The notes below the pieces were generated by a model, which was given only the letters and a program-made list of their open reading frames with translations, made no database searches and was not told the DNA's origin. The position numbers and the translations under genes are program-made. This document shows, one piece after another, positions 1 to 6,983 of a stretch of 17,851 bases of DNA. Source of the DNA: CAZSSM01 sp964609385 (lineage in GTDB: Bacteria > Planctomycetota > Planctomycetia > Isosphaerales > Isosphaeraceae); contig CAZSSM010000115.1 of assembly GCA_964609385.1 (NCBI GenBank), positions 1 to 17,851 on the forward strand, written 5' to 3'. The stretch's first letter is position 1, and the number at the start of each line of letters is the position of its first letter.

Positions 1-128
1 CTGGTGGGATCAACGCGGTTCTTTGCGACGGTTCGGTGCGGTTCATCAACTTCACGGTTGATCCGAACACCTTCCGTTTACTTTCGGTCATCGACGACCG
101 CGAAATCCTCAGCGCTGAAAACTTCTGA
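1..128 (+). CDS. DUF1559 prepilin-like protein, C-terminal fragment
   Basis: Only the last 41 codons of this gene are in the window (frame starting at base 3, stop TGA at 126-128). The fragment contains a Gly-Gly then Asp-Gly-Ser-Val-Arg-Phe-Ile stretch, followed by a tail ending in Ile-Leu-Ser-Ala-Glu-Asn-Phe. This is the usual C-terminal signature of planctomycete DUF1559 proteins (the 'H-X9-DG' domain), whose N-termini carry a type IV prepilin-type methylation motif. These proteins are numerous in planctomycete genomes and are thought to be pseudopilin-like envelope or secretion components; their exact role is not settled. The family call rests on the tail alone because the diagnostic N-terminus lies outside the window. 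The next gene, a small lipoprotein, begins 72 bases downstream, a common arrangement for this family. Confidence 0.8.
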   Translation, partial: GGINAVLCDGSVRFINFTVDPNTFRLLSVIDDREILSAENF

Positions 129-200
129 TCCGGTGATTGGGAATGATTCCTGGATCTCTCACCCCTTGTTCTCTTCACCTCTCTCTGGAGATTACCCCTC

Positions 201-389
201 GTGAAGTACATCACCATCGCCATTCTCTTTGGTCTGTTAGGTCTCGGCTTGAGCGGTTGCGGCGGACCTGAAGCCGTGACTAACCCCGAGGACATCACGA
301 CCGATAGCATCGATGACTTGTCCGATGAGCAAAAGCAGAAGCTTGACGAGGGTTCCGCGCAGATCGACGCGGAAGAGCAAGGCCGGTGA
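201..389 (+). CDS. Small lipoprotein (62 aa), DUF1559-associated
   Basis: This is a GTG start at 201 with a GGAG Shine-Dalgarno at 187-190. The product has a classic lipoprotein signal: Met-Lys, a hydrophobic stretch (residues 4-17), then Leu-Ser-Gly-Cys at 17-20, making Cys20 the predicted lipidated residue. The mature part is only about 42 residues, acidic and Gln/Glu-rich (Asp-Glu-Gln-Lys-Gln-Lys at about 42-47), with no recognisable domain. Small lipoproteins of this kind often follow DUF1559 genes in planctomycetes, and the 72-base gap plus the terminator after this gene suggest both are in one transcript. The function is unknown. The lipobox is seen directly; the pairing with DUF1559 is known context; a shared role is inference. 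Confidence 0.8.
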   Translation: MKYITIAILFGLLGLGLSGCGGPEAVTNPEDITTDSIDDLSDEQKQKLDEGSAQIDAEEQGR

Positions 390-478
390 TCGCATCGATC
401 TTTGTTCACCACGAACTCTCCCGAGGATGAGTCAGTAGGTGAATGGTGGTGAGATAACACACATTGCGTTCCCTGCTC

Positions 479-519
479 AATAAGGGCTGGTGCGACCTTC
501 GGGTGCCTCAGCCCTTTTT
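479..519 (+). terminator. Rho-independent terminator after the lipoprotein gene
   Basis: A perfect 8-bp outer stem (AAGGGCTG at 482-489 with CAGCCCTT at 509-516) encloses a further GC-rich inner stem closed by a TTCG tetraloop (498-501). A run of five T residues follows at 515-519. It lies 90 bases after the lipoprotein stop and is the only canonical intrinsic terminator I see in the window. Confidence 0.85.
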
Positions 520-816
520 GTGATTGTATGAAAGTTGTTGTTTTATGTGATTACTCAAAGATTTGTGTAGATACTGCAAGGTTGAGATGTGGGACGCGAT
601 CGCGATTCTTCCGTGATTTCGGTCGATCTTCGAGTCCATTGGGTCCTCGAGACCTTAAGGCAATCTGCGCCTACCCTATCAATCAAGATCTCCGGTTGAT
701 CCTTCCACCCCATCGATCTGGTTGTCCGAGCCTGACCGATGCATTCCGATCGTCGAGGCTGGTCGCCATCACATGAATCGCTCCGCGACTCCGGTCGTCT
801 GCTCCGGAGGGCGGCC
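520..816. other. Intergenic region with AT-rich leader
   Basis: I support no gene here. The first 70 bases (520-589) are only about one-third GC, in sharp contrast to the surrounding sequence, and directly follow the terminator. This is a reasonable place for the promoter of the downstream membrane protein and sulfatase genes, but I cannot assign a convincing -35/-10 pair. The rest is ordinary high-GC sequence with a 10-bp CGCGATCGCG palindrome. An open frame from 528 to 776 has poor codon quality and no domain. Confidence 0.5.
806..810 (+). promoter_or_regulatory. Shine-Dalgarno deciding the GTG start at 817
   Basis: GGAGG lies 6 bases ahead of an in-frame GTG (817-819). The longer alternative start (ATG at 739) has no comparable ribosome binding site, and the extra 26 codons have poor third-position GC at their beginning. 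Confidence 0.6.
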
Positions 817-1653
817 GTGCTGGCGCGCTATGGGATTTGGGTGGCGGGGGCCTACTGGGTTCTCGATCGGGTCCAGCCGCTGATCAACGACGCCTTCCTG
901 ACCCGCGCCGAGCAGTTCATCACTGGCTTGGTGGTCGCTTTGGCGACGATCGGCACGATCCTGTTGGCTTGGATTGTCGAGCGGGTCTTAACGACGATCG
1001 CCGAGATGATCGCGATCCTGGGCGATCAGGCCGCTGCGCTTCAGCAGACCGCCGAACTGATCGAGACGCGTCTGGTCCCCGCACTCGATCGAATTGTCGC
1101 CCGCCTCGACCAGCCCGAGTTGGGCCAAAGCAAGTCGAGCCCACCAGCTCCGCCGCCATTGCGGTTCGACCCCGATGCCGCGATGGCTCGGGTCCCAGTG
1201 GGCGACGGTCGTTCGCTCAGCTTGGCGGTGATCCGACGCGCCCTGGATTCGGAGAAGCTGGGCGAGGCCGAGCGGCTGATTGGCCAGTTCCGTCGAGACT
1301 TTCCCGACGCGCCGGAACTCGATGAGTTGGACGAAGCGGCCGACCGGGTCCGACGTGCGATCGTCGCGCGGCTCCGTGATCAGCTTACCCAGGCCCGCGC
1401 TGACGACGATGCCGAGCAAGTCATCGCAGTCCGCGACGAACTGACGATGTATCTGCGTGGGCCGACCCTCCACAAGCTCGATCGACGCCTCGTTACTTGG
1501 CTCACCGATGCCCTTCAACGTCGATTGGCCGATGCCGACCGGCTCGCTGAGGCCACCACGCTCATCCAGCGAATCGGCGATAGCTTCGGGGACGCCCCTG
1601 AAGCCGAACACCTGCTTCGGATGCTCCCCGAGCTTAAACGACGTACCAATTAA
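817..1653 (+). CDS. Two-TM coiled-coil envelope protein, unknown function
   Basis: I do not recognise a named family. From the GTG at 817 the product is 278 aa (304 aa if the ATG at 739 is used). Two hydrophobic segments lie near the N-terminus (about residues 5-23 and 36-58 of the short form). They are followed by an amphipathic Ala/Leu/Glu-rich stretch likely to form a coiled coil (about 60-100), a Pro/Ser-rich linker (about 108-120) and a helical C-terminal domain. That domain contains two similar segments, each with Gly/Ala-Glu-Ala, Leu-Ile and Phe-x-Asp-Ala-Pro-Glu, near its start and its end, suggesting an internal duplication of TPR-like helical hairpins. The layout suggests a membrane-anchored scaffold. 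The sulfatase gene begins 40 bases downstream on the same strand, so the two are probably co-transcribed. No catalytic motif is visible. Confidence 0.65.
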   Translation: MLARYGIWVAGAYWVLDRVQPLINDAFLTRAEQFITGLVVALATIGTILLAWIVERVLTTIAEMIAILGDQAAALQQTAELIETRLVPALDRIVARLDQPELGQSKSSPPAPPPLRFDPDAAMARVPVGDGRSLSLAVIRRALDSEKLGEAERLIGQFRRDFPDAPELDELDEAADRVRRAIVARLRDQLTQARADDDAEQVIAVRDELTMYLRGPTLHKLDRRLVTWLTDALQRRLADADRLAEATTLIQRIGDSFGDAPEAEHLLRMLPELKRRTN

Positions 1654-1693
1654 GTCGAGATAATCAGAATGCGTCTTCAATGAAAGGGTGGAC

Positions 1694-3022
1694 ATGCACA
1701 TCGTGCCTGCTTTCCTGATGTTCGGCCTGATCGTCCCGTCCACGTGTTGTGTCGCGGACGAGTCGACGGCGGCGGATCGACCCAACTTCGTCGTGATCTT
1801 CTGTGACGATCTGGGCTACGGCGACCTGGGCTGCTTCGGCTCGGAGTCGATCGCCACGCCCCACCTGGATCGTTTGGCCGATCAGGGGATGCGGTTGACG
1901 AGTTTTTACGTGCCGGTCCCGTTGTGCACGCCCTCACGCGCCGCGCTTCTGACCGGGTGCTATCCAGTCCGCGTCGGCTTGGGGCGCGGCGTGCTCCGAC
2001 CCGATGCGCGGCGGGGGCTCAATCCCGACGAGATCACACTGGCGGAGGTCCTGAATCCTCAAGGCTATGCCACCGCCTGCATCGGCAAGTGGCATCTCGG
2101 GTTCCGCCCCCCGTTCCGTCCCAACCGCCAGGGGTTCGATCACTATTACGGGATCTATCACAACCTCGACGAATACGAGGCCCCGTTCTTCGACGAGGTC
2201 GGCGGCATGCCGATCCTTCGCAACGAGGAGGTGGCCGAGCGTCCGGCCACCCCCGAGATCTTGACCGAGCGCTACACCGCCGAGGCGGTCCGGTTTATCA
2301 AGGACCACGCCAACGAACCGTTCTTTCTCTACCTGGCCCACACGATGCCGCATGTCCCGTTGGGGGCCACGGCACGGTTCCGGGACCGGTCGCGCGGTGG
2401 GCTTTACGGTGATGTCGTCGAGTGCCTCGACTGGAGTACTGGCCAAATCATTGAGGCATTGGACCGACTCGAACTGGCCGATCGAACATTGGTCCTCTTC
2501 ACCAGTGATAACGGCCCTTCGCCTCGGGCGACCGGTTCGGCCGGACCGTTGCGTGGACGCAAGCATCAGACCTACGAGGGGGGAGTTCGCGTCCCCACGA
2601 TCGCCCGATGGCCGGGCAGGATCCCCGCTGGCTCGACGCAGGACGCCATTGTTACGACGATGGACCTCCTCCCCACCTTCGCTCGACTCGCCGGGGCCAA
2701 GATCCCCGACGATCGTCCGATCGATGGTCTCGATGTTTCCGATGCCTTCTTACAAATCGATGCCGATCCGCGCGATCGTTTCTTCTACTACGATGGTCGT
2801 GGACGTGTCCGAGGCGTCCGTCACGGAGACTGGAAGCTGCTCCGACTGGGCCAAGGACCGGAACTCTACGACCTCTCCTCGGATCTCGGCGAGACCCGGA
2901 ACAGAGCCCTTGACCATCCCGAGATCGTCGAGCAACTCGATCACCTCATCGCTGACCACACCCGGGAGATCCAGGCCAACCTTCGACCAGTCGGGTCGGT
3001 TGACTCGGATTCAAGTAAGTGA
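1694..3022 (+). CDS. Secreted type I sulfatase (arylsulfatase A family)
   Basis: This enzyme should hydrolyse sulfate esters, probably on polysaccharides, outside the cytoplasm. From the ATG at 1694 (AAAGG at 1683-1687) it is 442 aa, typical for the family; a GTG at 1688 abuts the ribosome site too closely. An N-terminal signal peptide (about residues 1-22) precedes the sulfatase fold. Visible family motifs, in order, are the metal-binding Asp-Asp pair (38-39), Cys78-Thr-Pro-Ser-Arg82, Gly-Lys-Trp-His-Leu-Gly (131-136), His216 and His220 in the Ala-His-Thr-Met-Pro-His segment, Ser-Asp-Asn-Gly (about 271-274) and the C-terminal His-Gly-Asp-Trp-Lys. Cys78 is the residue expected to be converted to formylglycine by a maturase (FGE or anSME) encoded elsewhere. 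The substrate cannot be read from sequence. The gene sits 40 bases after an envelope protein gene and is followed by a sigma-54-like promoter for the next gene. Confidence 0.93.
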   Translation: MHIVPAFLMFGLIVPSTCCVADESTAADRPNFVVIFCDDLGYGDLGCFGSESIATPHLDRLADQGMRLTSFYVPVPLCTPSRAALLTGCYPVRVGLGRGVLRPDARRGLNPDEITLAEVLNPQGYATACIGKWHLGFRPPFRPNRQGFDHYYGIYHNLDEYEAPFFDEVGGMPILRNEEVAERPATPEILTERYTAEAVRFIKDHANEPFFLYLAHTMPHVPLGATARFRDRSRGGLYGDVVECLDWSTGQIIEALDRLELADRTLVLFTSDNGPSPRATGSAGPLRGRKHQTYEGGVRVPTIARWPGRIPAGSTQDAIVTTMDLLPTFARLAGAKIPDDRPIDGLDVSDAFLQIDADPRDRFFYYDGRGRVRGVRHGDWKLLRLGQGPELYDLSSDLGETRNRALDHPEIVEQLDHLIADHTREIQANLRPVGSVDSDSSK

Positions 3023-3095
3023 TGGTGCGTCAAATGTAAGTGGTTTCTCATGGGGTGTCGCCTCGCATCGAGGTCCCCAGAGCCCGAACCGCGTC

Positions 3096-3111
3096 TGGCA
3101 TCCCGCTTGCA
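3096..3111 (+). promoter_or_regulatory. Candidate sigma-54 (-24/-12) promoter
   Basis: The sequence TGGCAT-CCCGC-TTGCA matches the RpoN consensus TGGCACG-N4-TTGCW. The invariant GG (3097-3098) and GC (3109-3110) are exactly 12 bases apart. Predicted transcription would begin near 3121-3123, leaving an untranslated leader of roughly 114 bases before the ATG at 3236. It lies in an intergenic gap, in the right orientation for the zinc-ribbon gene. No activator binding site was identified. Confidence 0.6.
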
Positions 3112-3222
3112 ACATCGAGTCGACTACAATGATGTCAATCTTTGAGACCGATCGGGGTCGGGCGAGTCGTGACACGAAGACGTGAATTGCAAGCGGTTCG
3201 GCTCGGCCCTTGGGCTCCGGGC

Positions 3223-3228
3223 AGAGGA
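3223..3228 (+). promoter_or_regulatory. Shine-Dalgarno deciding the ATG start at 3236
   Basis: AGAGGA lies 7 bases ahead of the ATG at 3236. This, plus the fact that the zinc-ribbon begins right after that Met, argues against the longer GTG start at 3182. Confidence 0.7.
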
Positions 3229-3235
3229 CACACCC

Positions 3236-4429
3236 ATGGCCGTTCGGATGCGTTGTACGGAGTGTCGGGCCACGTTCCTGGTGGCCGACAATCGACTGGG
3301 CGAGATGGTCGCCTGCCCGAAGTGCGAAGCGCTGATTGAGGTGCCCGAGACCGCCTTGCTCGAGAGCGAATCGGCCGCCGAGACCGAGGCGACCTGGGTC
3401 CTGAGCGGAGCCACGACGGAGGACATGGTCGATGCGTCCTCGGCCGAGTCTTCTACGCGTCGACGTCGACGACTCCTGATGGCGTTGGCCCTGCTCCTGC
3501 TGGTCGTGCCGGGCATCACGGCCCTAGTCATGACCCGCCCTTGGGAGTGGATCGACGAGCGTATCGCCGCGAAGCCGTTCGATCCGAACGATCCCGCCAG
3601 TGTGGCTCAGCGGTTCGTCGACCTGCTCGACCGAGGCGACTTCGAGGCCGCCACCGAGTGGACAACTCTCGAGGCCGATCAATTGCCCGCGGCCCGGGAT
3701 CCGCGGATGCTCCGGCCCGAACCGCCCGGTCCACCCCACAACGCGATCCAGATCTCGGGAGACTTCAGCCCCTTGACCGACCTCCATCGGCAGATCGATC
3801 GGGAATACGAATATGACCCGGCGATCGGTCGGTTCCAGCCGAGGAACCCACTCGGATTGGCTGCCGATACCCTCCAAGGACTCGAGGCGGCCAAGGAGCA
3901 GGTAGAGCAGGGCGGTCTCTATGATAAGATCGCTAGCGGCGACCCTGACGACCTCTTCGACGCCGCCGAGAGCCTGGCCCGGATGTACACGGATCTCGGC
4001 GGCAGCCTGACCAACGAGGCGCTCTCCTCGAAGCGGCTGGTCCCAACCTATAAACAGCTCGTCGACGGCGCCGACCCCAAACTCACCGGCGCCCCGGAGA
4101 TGTTGGCTGATCACTACGTCGAGAACTCCGAGACATGGGACGATTTGCTTAATCGGCCGTTCTTCGAACTGGACTCCGAAACCCCCTTCGCCCTCGAAGA
4201 GGTCCGCTATCGGGTCACGACCAACCTGGGCAACGCCTCGCCTACCGATCCGCCGACGATCCTCCGGCTGACGCTGACCCGCTTCAATCTGGGAGGACGC
4301 GACACCGGTTGGAAAGTCACACGGATCGAAACAGTTGATCGGTCTGAGGAGGCCCCGCCGTCCGGTTCGACCTCCGAGTCGATCGGCTTCGGTTCCGACT
4401 CCGGAGCAAACGGCTCGTCAGACCGTTGA
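3236..4429 (+). CDS. Zinc-ribbon, single-TM protein with exported C-terminal domain
   Basis: The 397-aa product starts with a four-cysteine zinc-ribbon of the MJ0042/zinc_ribbon_5 type (Cys7, Cys10, Cys27, Cys30, with Leu-Gly between the pairs). An acidic linker follows (about 38-72), then a run of five arginines and one strong transmembrane helix (about 80-100). The rest (about 105-397) should lie outside the cytoplasm. Its first part (Ala-Gln-Arg-Phe-Val-Asp-Leu-Leu then Gly-Asp-Phe-Glu-Ala-Ala) recalls NTF2-like/DUF4878-type lumenal domains, but I cannot assign it firmly. The topology, a cytoplasmic zinc-ribbon joined through one helix to an external domain, suggests a sensor or an adaptor. 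The catalytic or ligand role is unknown. A sigma-54-like element sits about 125 bases upstream. The gene converges on the glycosyltransferase gene with only 18 bases between the stops. Confidence 0.78.
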   Translation: MAVRMRCTECRATFLVADNRLGEMVACPKCEALIEVPETALLESESAAETEATWVLSGATTEDMVDASSAESSTRRRRRLLMALALLLLVVPGITALVMTRPWEWIDERIAAKPFDPNDPASVAQRFVDLLDRGDFEAATEWTTLEADQLPAARDPRMLRPEPPGPPHNAIQISGDFSPLTDLHRQIDREYEYDPAIGRFQPRNPLGLAADTLQGLEAAKEQVEQGGLYDKIASGDPDDLFDAAESLARMYTDLGGSLTNEALSSKRLVPTYKQLVDGADPKLTGAPEMLADHYVENSETWDDLLNRPFFELDSETPFALEEVRYRVTTNLGNASPTDPPTILRLTLTRFNLGGRDTGWKVTRIETVDRSEEAPPSGSTSESIGFGSDSGANGSSDR

Positions 4430-4447
4430 CGTCGACGGGCACGGAGC

Positions 4448-5782
4448 TCATCGCGAGGACGCTTCGTCCCGGCTCAGCCAGCCCAAGCCGATTATGGCCC
4501 CCAAGACCAGCCAGGTCGCCCAGGGGCGGACGAGGATCCGGATCGGTCCCTCCGACCACGGTCCGAGCGAACGTTGAAGCGTCTCGGCGATCTCGCCCAG
4601 GCCGGACGGCGCGTTCATCGCCAAGAGCAAGACGACGCTCAGGATGGCCCAACCGGTCCGGCGTCGCCCGACCGGATCGTTTCGCATCGCATGGACGATG
4701 GAGCACGTCAAGGGAATGGCTAACAAGACCAGATCATAGGTCCGATGATAAATCGTGATCGACGAGGCCAAGCAGGCCAAGCTTACCAGCGTCGATCGGC
4801 TCCGGAGCCCCCGACGGTCGGCCCAGAACAGCCCGATCGCAGCCATGGCGAAGCAAGCTAGGTCGATCCGCTCGATCAGGCTGCGATCCTCGAGTCCCAG
4901 ACAGCTCAGCGTGTAGCGGATTCCGACCAAAGTATCGCTGTTGACGCTCTGCAGTGTGTAGTCGTTCATCCGGCCAGGCCCGGCGTGATCGCGGAGGACC
5001 TCGGCTAGCCGAAGCGCCGACGGCACCAGGTCCGTCGGAGGCAGATAGACCAGGCTGACCCCCACGAACGCCAGGCCCATAGCGAGGACGAGTCGGAGGT
5101 CCTTGCGCCTTAGGACGAGCGGGAGCATCAGGGCCATCATCTGGACCTTGATCGTTGCTAAGGCGAGCAGGAATCCGGCCAGGCCCGGCCGACCCCGCTC
5201 GCGGAGCACTAAGGCCGCGACGATCGCTGAGGCCACCAGGGCGCTCCATTGACCGGCCTGCACCGTCAGGCATGACGATGCGCTCAGGGTCACCGCCACC
5301 GCCAGCGGACCGAGCCAGGACCGTTCATCGGATCCCGATTCCAGCTCGGGATTATCCTTGGAGGGCGGCATCAGCCCCCAGGCCGTCAACGGGACCAGAC
5401 TCAGCAACAGGCCGGCGTTAACGATCGCCCAGACGGTCGTTGCAACGGCCTCGGAGACCGAAGCCAGGGCCACATAAAAGGGGAGGGCCGGTGGCGGATT
5501 GAACGCGCCGAGGTCTTCGAAGAACTCCGTGCTGTAAGGGCGGACGCCGGCCAGGATCTCGCGGCCGGCCTCGTGGTAGATCCGCAGATCCCACTGGGCT
5601 GCGTCGTCCAGGCCCGACCACGCGGCCCAACTCACCGCGACGACCGTTCCGGCGACGGTGATCCCCCGCGCCCAGGTGACCGACACTCGACCGCGCCAGA
5701 GCCAGAGCCAAACTTGCCATTGGGCCAGACCCATCGCCAAGGCGAGGGCAAGCGGCAATCGGATCTCGTGCTCGGTCAGCAT
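4448..5782 (-). CDS. GT87 / DUF2029-like polytopic glycosyltransferase
   Basis: This is a polytopic membrane protein of 444 aa with about 9-11 hydrophobic segments. After the first two TM helices comes an external loop with the family signature: Trp-Asp65-Leu-Arg-Ile-Tyr, then Ala-Gly-Arg...Gly-Val-Arg-Pro-Tyr (about 72-83) and Phe-Asn-Pro-Pro-Pro (94-98). This pattern (Asp, Tyr, 'G-x-x-P-Y', aromatic-Asn/Tyr-Pro-Pro) is typical of GT87/DUF2029 enzymes, GT-C-fold transferases that use polyprenyl-phosphate sugars such as polyprenyl-phosphomannose. The acidic residue in the first loop is the expected catalytic base. The ATG at 5782 has AAGGGA 8 bases upstream; a longer start at 5827 adds 15 charged residues and is less likely. 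The donor and acceptor sugars cannot be deduced, and no glycan cluster surrounds it. It is divergently arranged with the amidase gene. Confidence 0.8.
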   Translation of the reverse strand: MLTEHEIRLPLALALAMGLAQWQVWLWLWRGRVSVTWARGITVAGTVVAVSWAAWSGLDDAAQWDLRIYHEAGREILAGVRPYSTEFFEDLGAFNPPPALPFYVALASVSEAVATTVWAIVNAGLLLSLVPLTAWGLMPPSKDNPELESGSDERSWLGPLAVAVTLSASSCLTVQAGQWSALVASAIVAALVLRERGRPGLAGFLLALATIKVQMMALMLPLVLRRKDLRLVLAMGLAFVGVSLVYLPPTDLVPSALRLAEVLRDHAGPGRMNDYTLQSVNSDTLVGIRYTLSCLGLEDRSLIERIDLACFAMAAIGLFWADRRGLRSRSTLVSLACLASSITIYHRTYDLVLLAIPLTCSIVHAMRNDPVGRRRTGWAILSVVLLLAMNAPSGLGEIAETLQRSLGPWSEGPIRILVRPWATWLVLGAIIGLGWLSRDEASSR

Positions 5783-5790
5783 CGCGGAGG

Positions 5791-5796
5791 TCCCTT
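5791..5796 (-). promoter_or_regulatory. Shine-Dalgarno deciding the start at 5782
   Basis: On the minus strand AAGGGA lies 8 bases ahead of the ATG whose first base is 5782. It favours this start over the upstream in-frame ATG at 5827. Confidence 0.6.
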
Positions 5797-5986
5797 GCGT
5801 TCGCTCGCGCTTCGATTCCCGAAGCACATCCCGTCCCGACCGCTTCCGGATAGGCCGCCTTCCGGCCCGCGCTGTACTCTAGGACGAACCATGGCCCGCG
5901 TCCCGATTCCCGTCCGATCCCGTGTTGGGGCCTTTGGGTTGGGAACGGGTCGAGTTGCTATCGCCCCCTGGAACCGGAGCAACCCG

Positions 5987-6865
5987 ATGAGTTCGACCGA
6001 TCCCGGAACGTCCGCCTCAAGCGTGCGTGTGGCGGCCGTGCAGATGGACATCGCGTTCCGCAACCTGGCCGAGAATCGTCGACGGGTCGTGGAACGGATT
6101 GCCGAGGCCGCCGCGATGGGGACGCGACTGGTTGTTTTCCCCGAATGCACGTTGACCGGCTACGGCTTCGAGACTCGCGAGGATGCGATGGACCTGGCCC
6201 GGCCGGTCGACCCGTCCTTGAACGGCGATCTGAGCGCGATCGCGCGGGCCTGCGGCGACCACGACTGTGCGGCGGTGGTCGGGCTCCTCGAGCGAGACGG
6301 CGACCGGCTCTTCAACGCCTGCGTCTTCCTGGACGGCTCAGGGTTGATCGGCGTCCATCGGAAGGTGCATATGCCGTACATCGGGGCCGATCGGTTCGCC
6401 GATCCAGGCGATCGGCCGTTCGCGGTCCATGAGGCGGTCGGGCTTCGGATTGGGATGCTGATCTGTTACGACGGGGGATTTCCCGAAGCGACCCGCGTGT
6501 TGGCCTTGGCCGGGGCGGACCTGCTGGCCCTGCCGACCAACTGGCCGCCGGGCGCCGAGACTGCCGCTGAACACCAAATGCCCTGTCGAGCCTTAGAGAA
6601 CAACATCTATACCGTCGCGGCCAACCGGATCGGAACCGAGAGCGGCTTCACATTCATCGGCCGCAGCTCGATTTGCGCGACCAACGGCAACATACTAGCG
6701 AGGGCCGAGGCCGATTCCGAGGCGATCCTGATTGCCGACGTCTTGCCCGGCGTGGCGCGTCGGAAGCGGCTGGTACGCCGGCCGGGGCTCCACGAGATCG
6801 ATCGCTTCGCCGACCGGCGACCTGATTTCTATGGCCCGATCGTCGAGCCGGTCCGTGACGCTTGA
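5987..6865 (+). CDS. Carbon-nitrogen hydrolase (nitrilase-superfamily amidase)
   Basis: The 292-aa product begins at an ATG with GGAG (5976-5979) 7 bases upstream; the open frame extends far upstream, but that part overlaps the divergent glycosyltransferase gene and is not coding. The nitrilase-superfamily catalytic triad is complete: Glu53 in Phe-Pro-Glu-Cys, Lys126 in His-Arg-Lys-Val-His and Cys160 in Leu-Ile-Cys-Tyr-Asp. The Cys motif followed by Gly-Gly-Phe-Pro-Glu-Ala and the 'Tyr-Ile-Gly-Ala-Asp-Arg-Phe' segment resemble the aliphatic-amidase/carbamoylputrescine-amidase/RamA-like subgroup that cleaves small amides. There is no signal peptide, so it is cytoplasmic. No NAD synthetase or acyltransferase domain is attached. 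The exact amide is unknown. The neighbours do not point to a pathway, and the following gene is convergent. Confidence 0.88.
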   Translation: MSSTDPGTSASSVRVAAVQMDIAFRNLAENRRRVVERIAEAAAMGTRLVVFPECTLTGYGFETREDAMDLARPVDPSLNGDLSAIARACGDHDCAAVVGLLERDGDRLFNACVFLDGSGLIGVHRKVHMPYIGADRFADPGDRPFAVHEAVGLRIGMLICYDGGFPEATRVLALAGADLLALPTNWPPGAETAAEHQMPCRALENNIYTVAANRIGTESGFTFIGRSSICATNGNILARAEADSEAILIADVLPGVARRKRLVRRPGLHEIDRFADRRPDFYGPIVEPVRDA

Positions 6866-6983
6866 GCGGGCTTGGTCCGTCCCGTCCCGATCAGATCCCG
6901 TTGGCCGGAATATGCGATGGCTCGCGGTCGTCGGCCTTGACGCTCTGGTGGCGGGTGCAACCCGGGACGGCTATCGGGAAACC

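Noticed and set aside
528..776. 82-codon open frame on the plus strand after the terminator
   Set aside because: AT-rich start region, no ribosome site, no domain, and overlaps the more credible downstream gene only by chance.
988..1785. 265-codon open frame on the minus strand
   Set aside because: Lies opposite the two-TM protein and the sulfatase start; composition is that of an antisense shadow and no motif is present.
5573..5986. N-terminal extension of the amidase frame
   Set aside because: Overlaps the divergent glycosyltransferase gene; the nitrilase fold starts just after the ATG at 5987, which has a good ribosome site.
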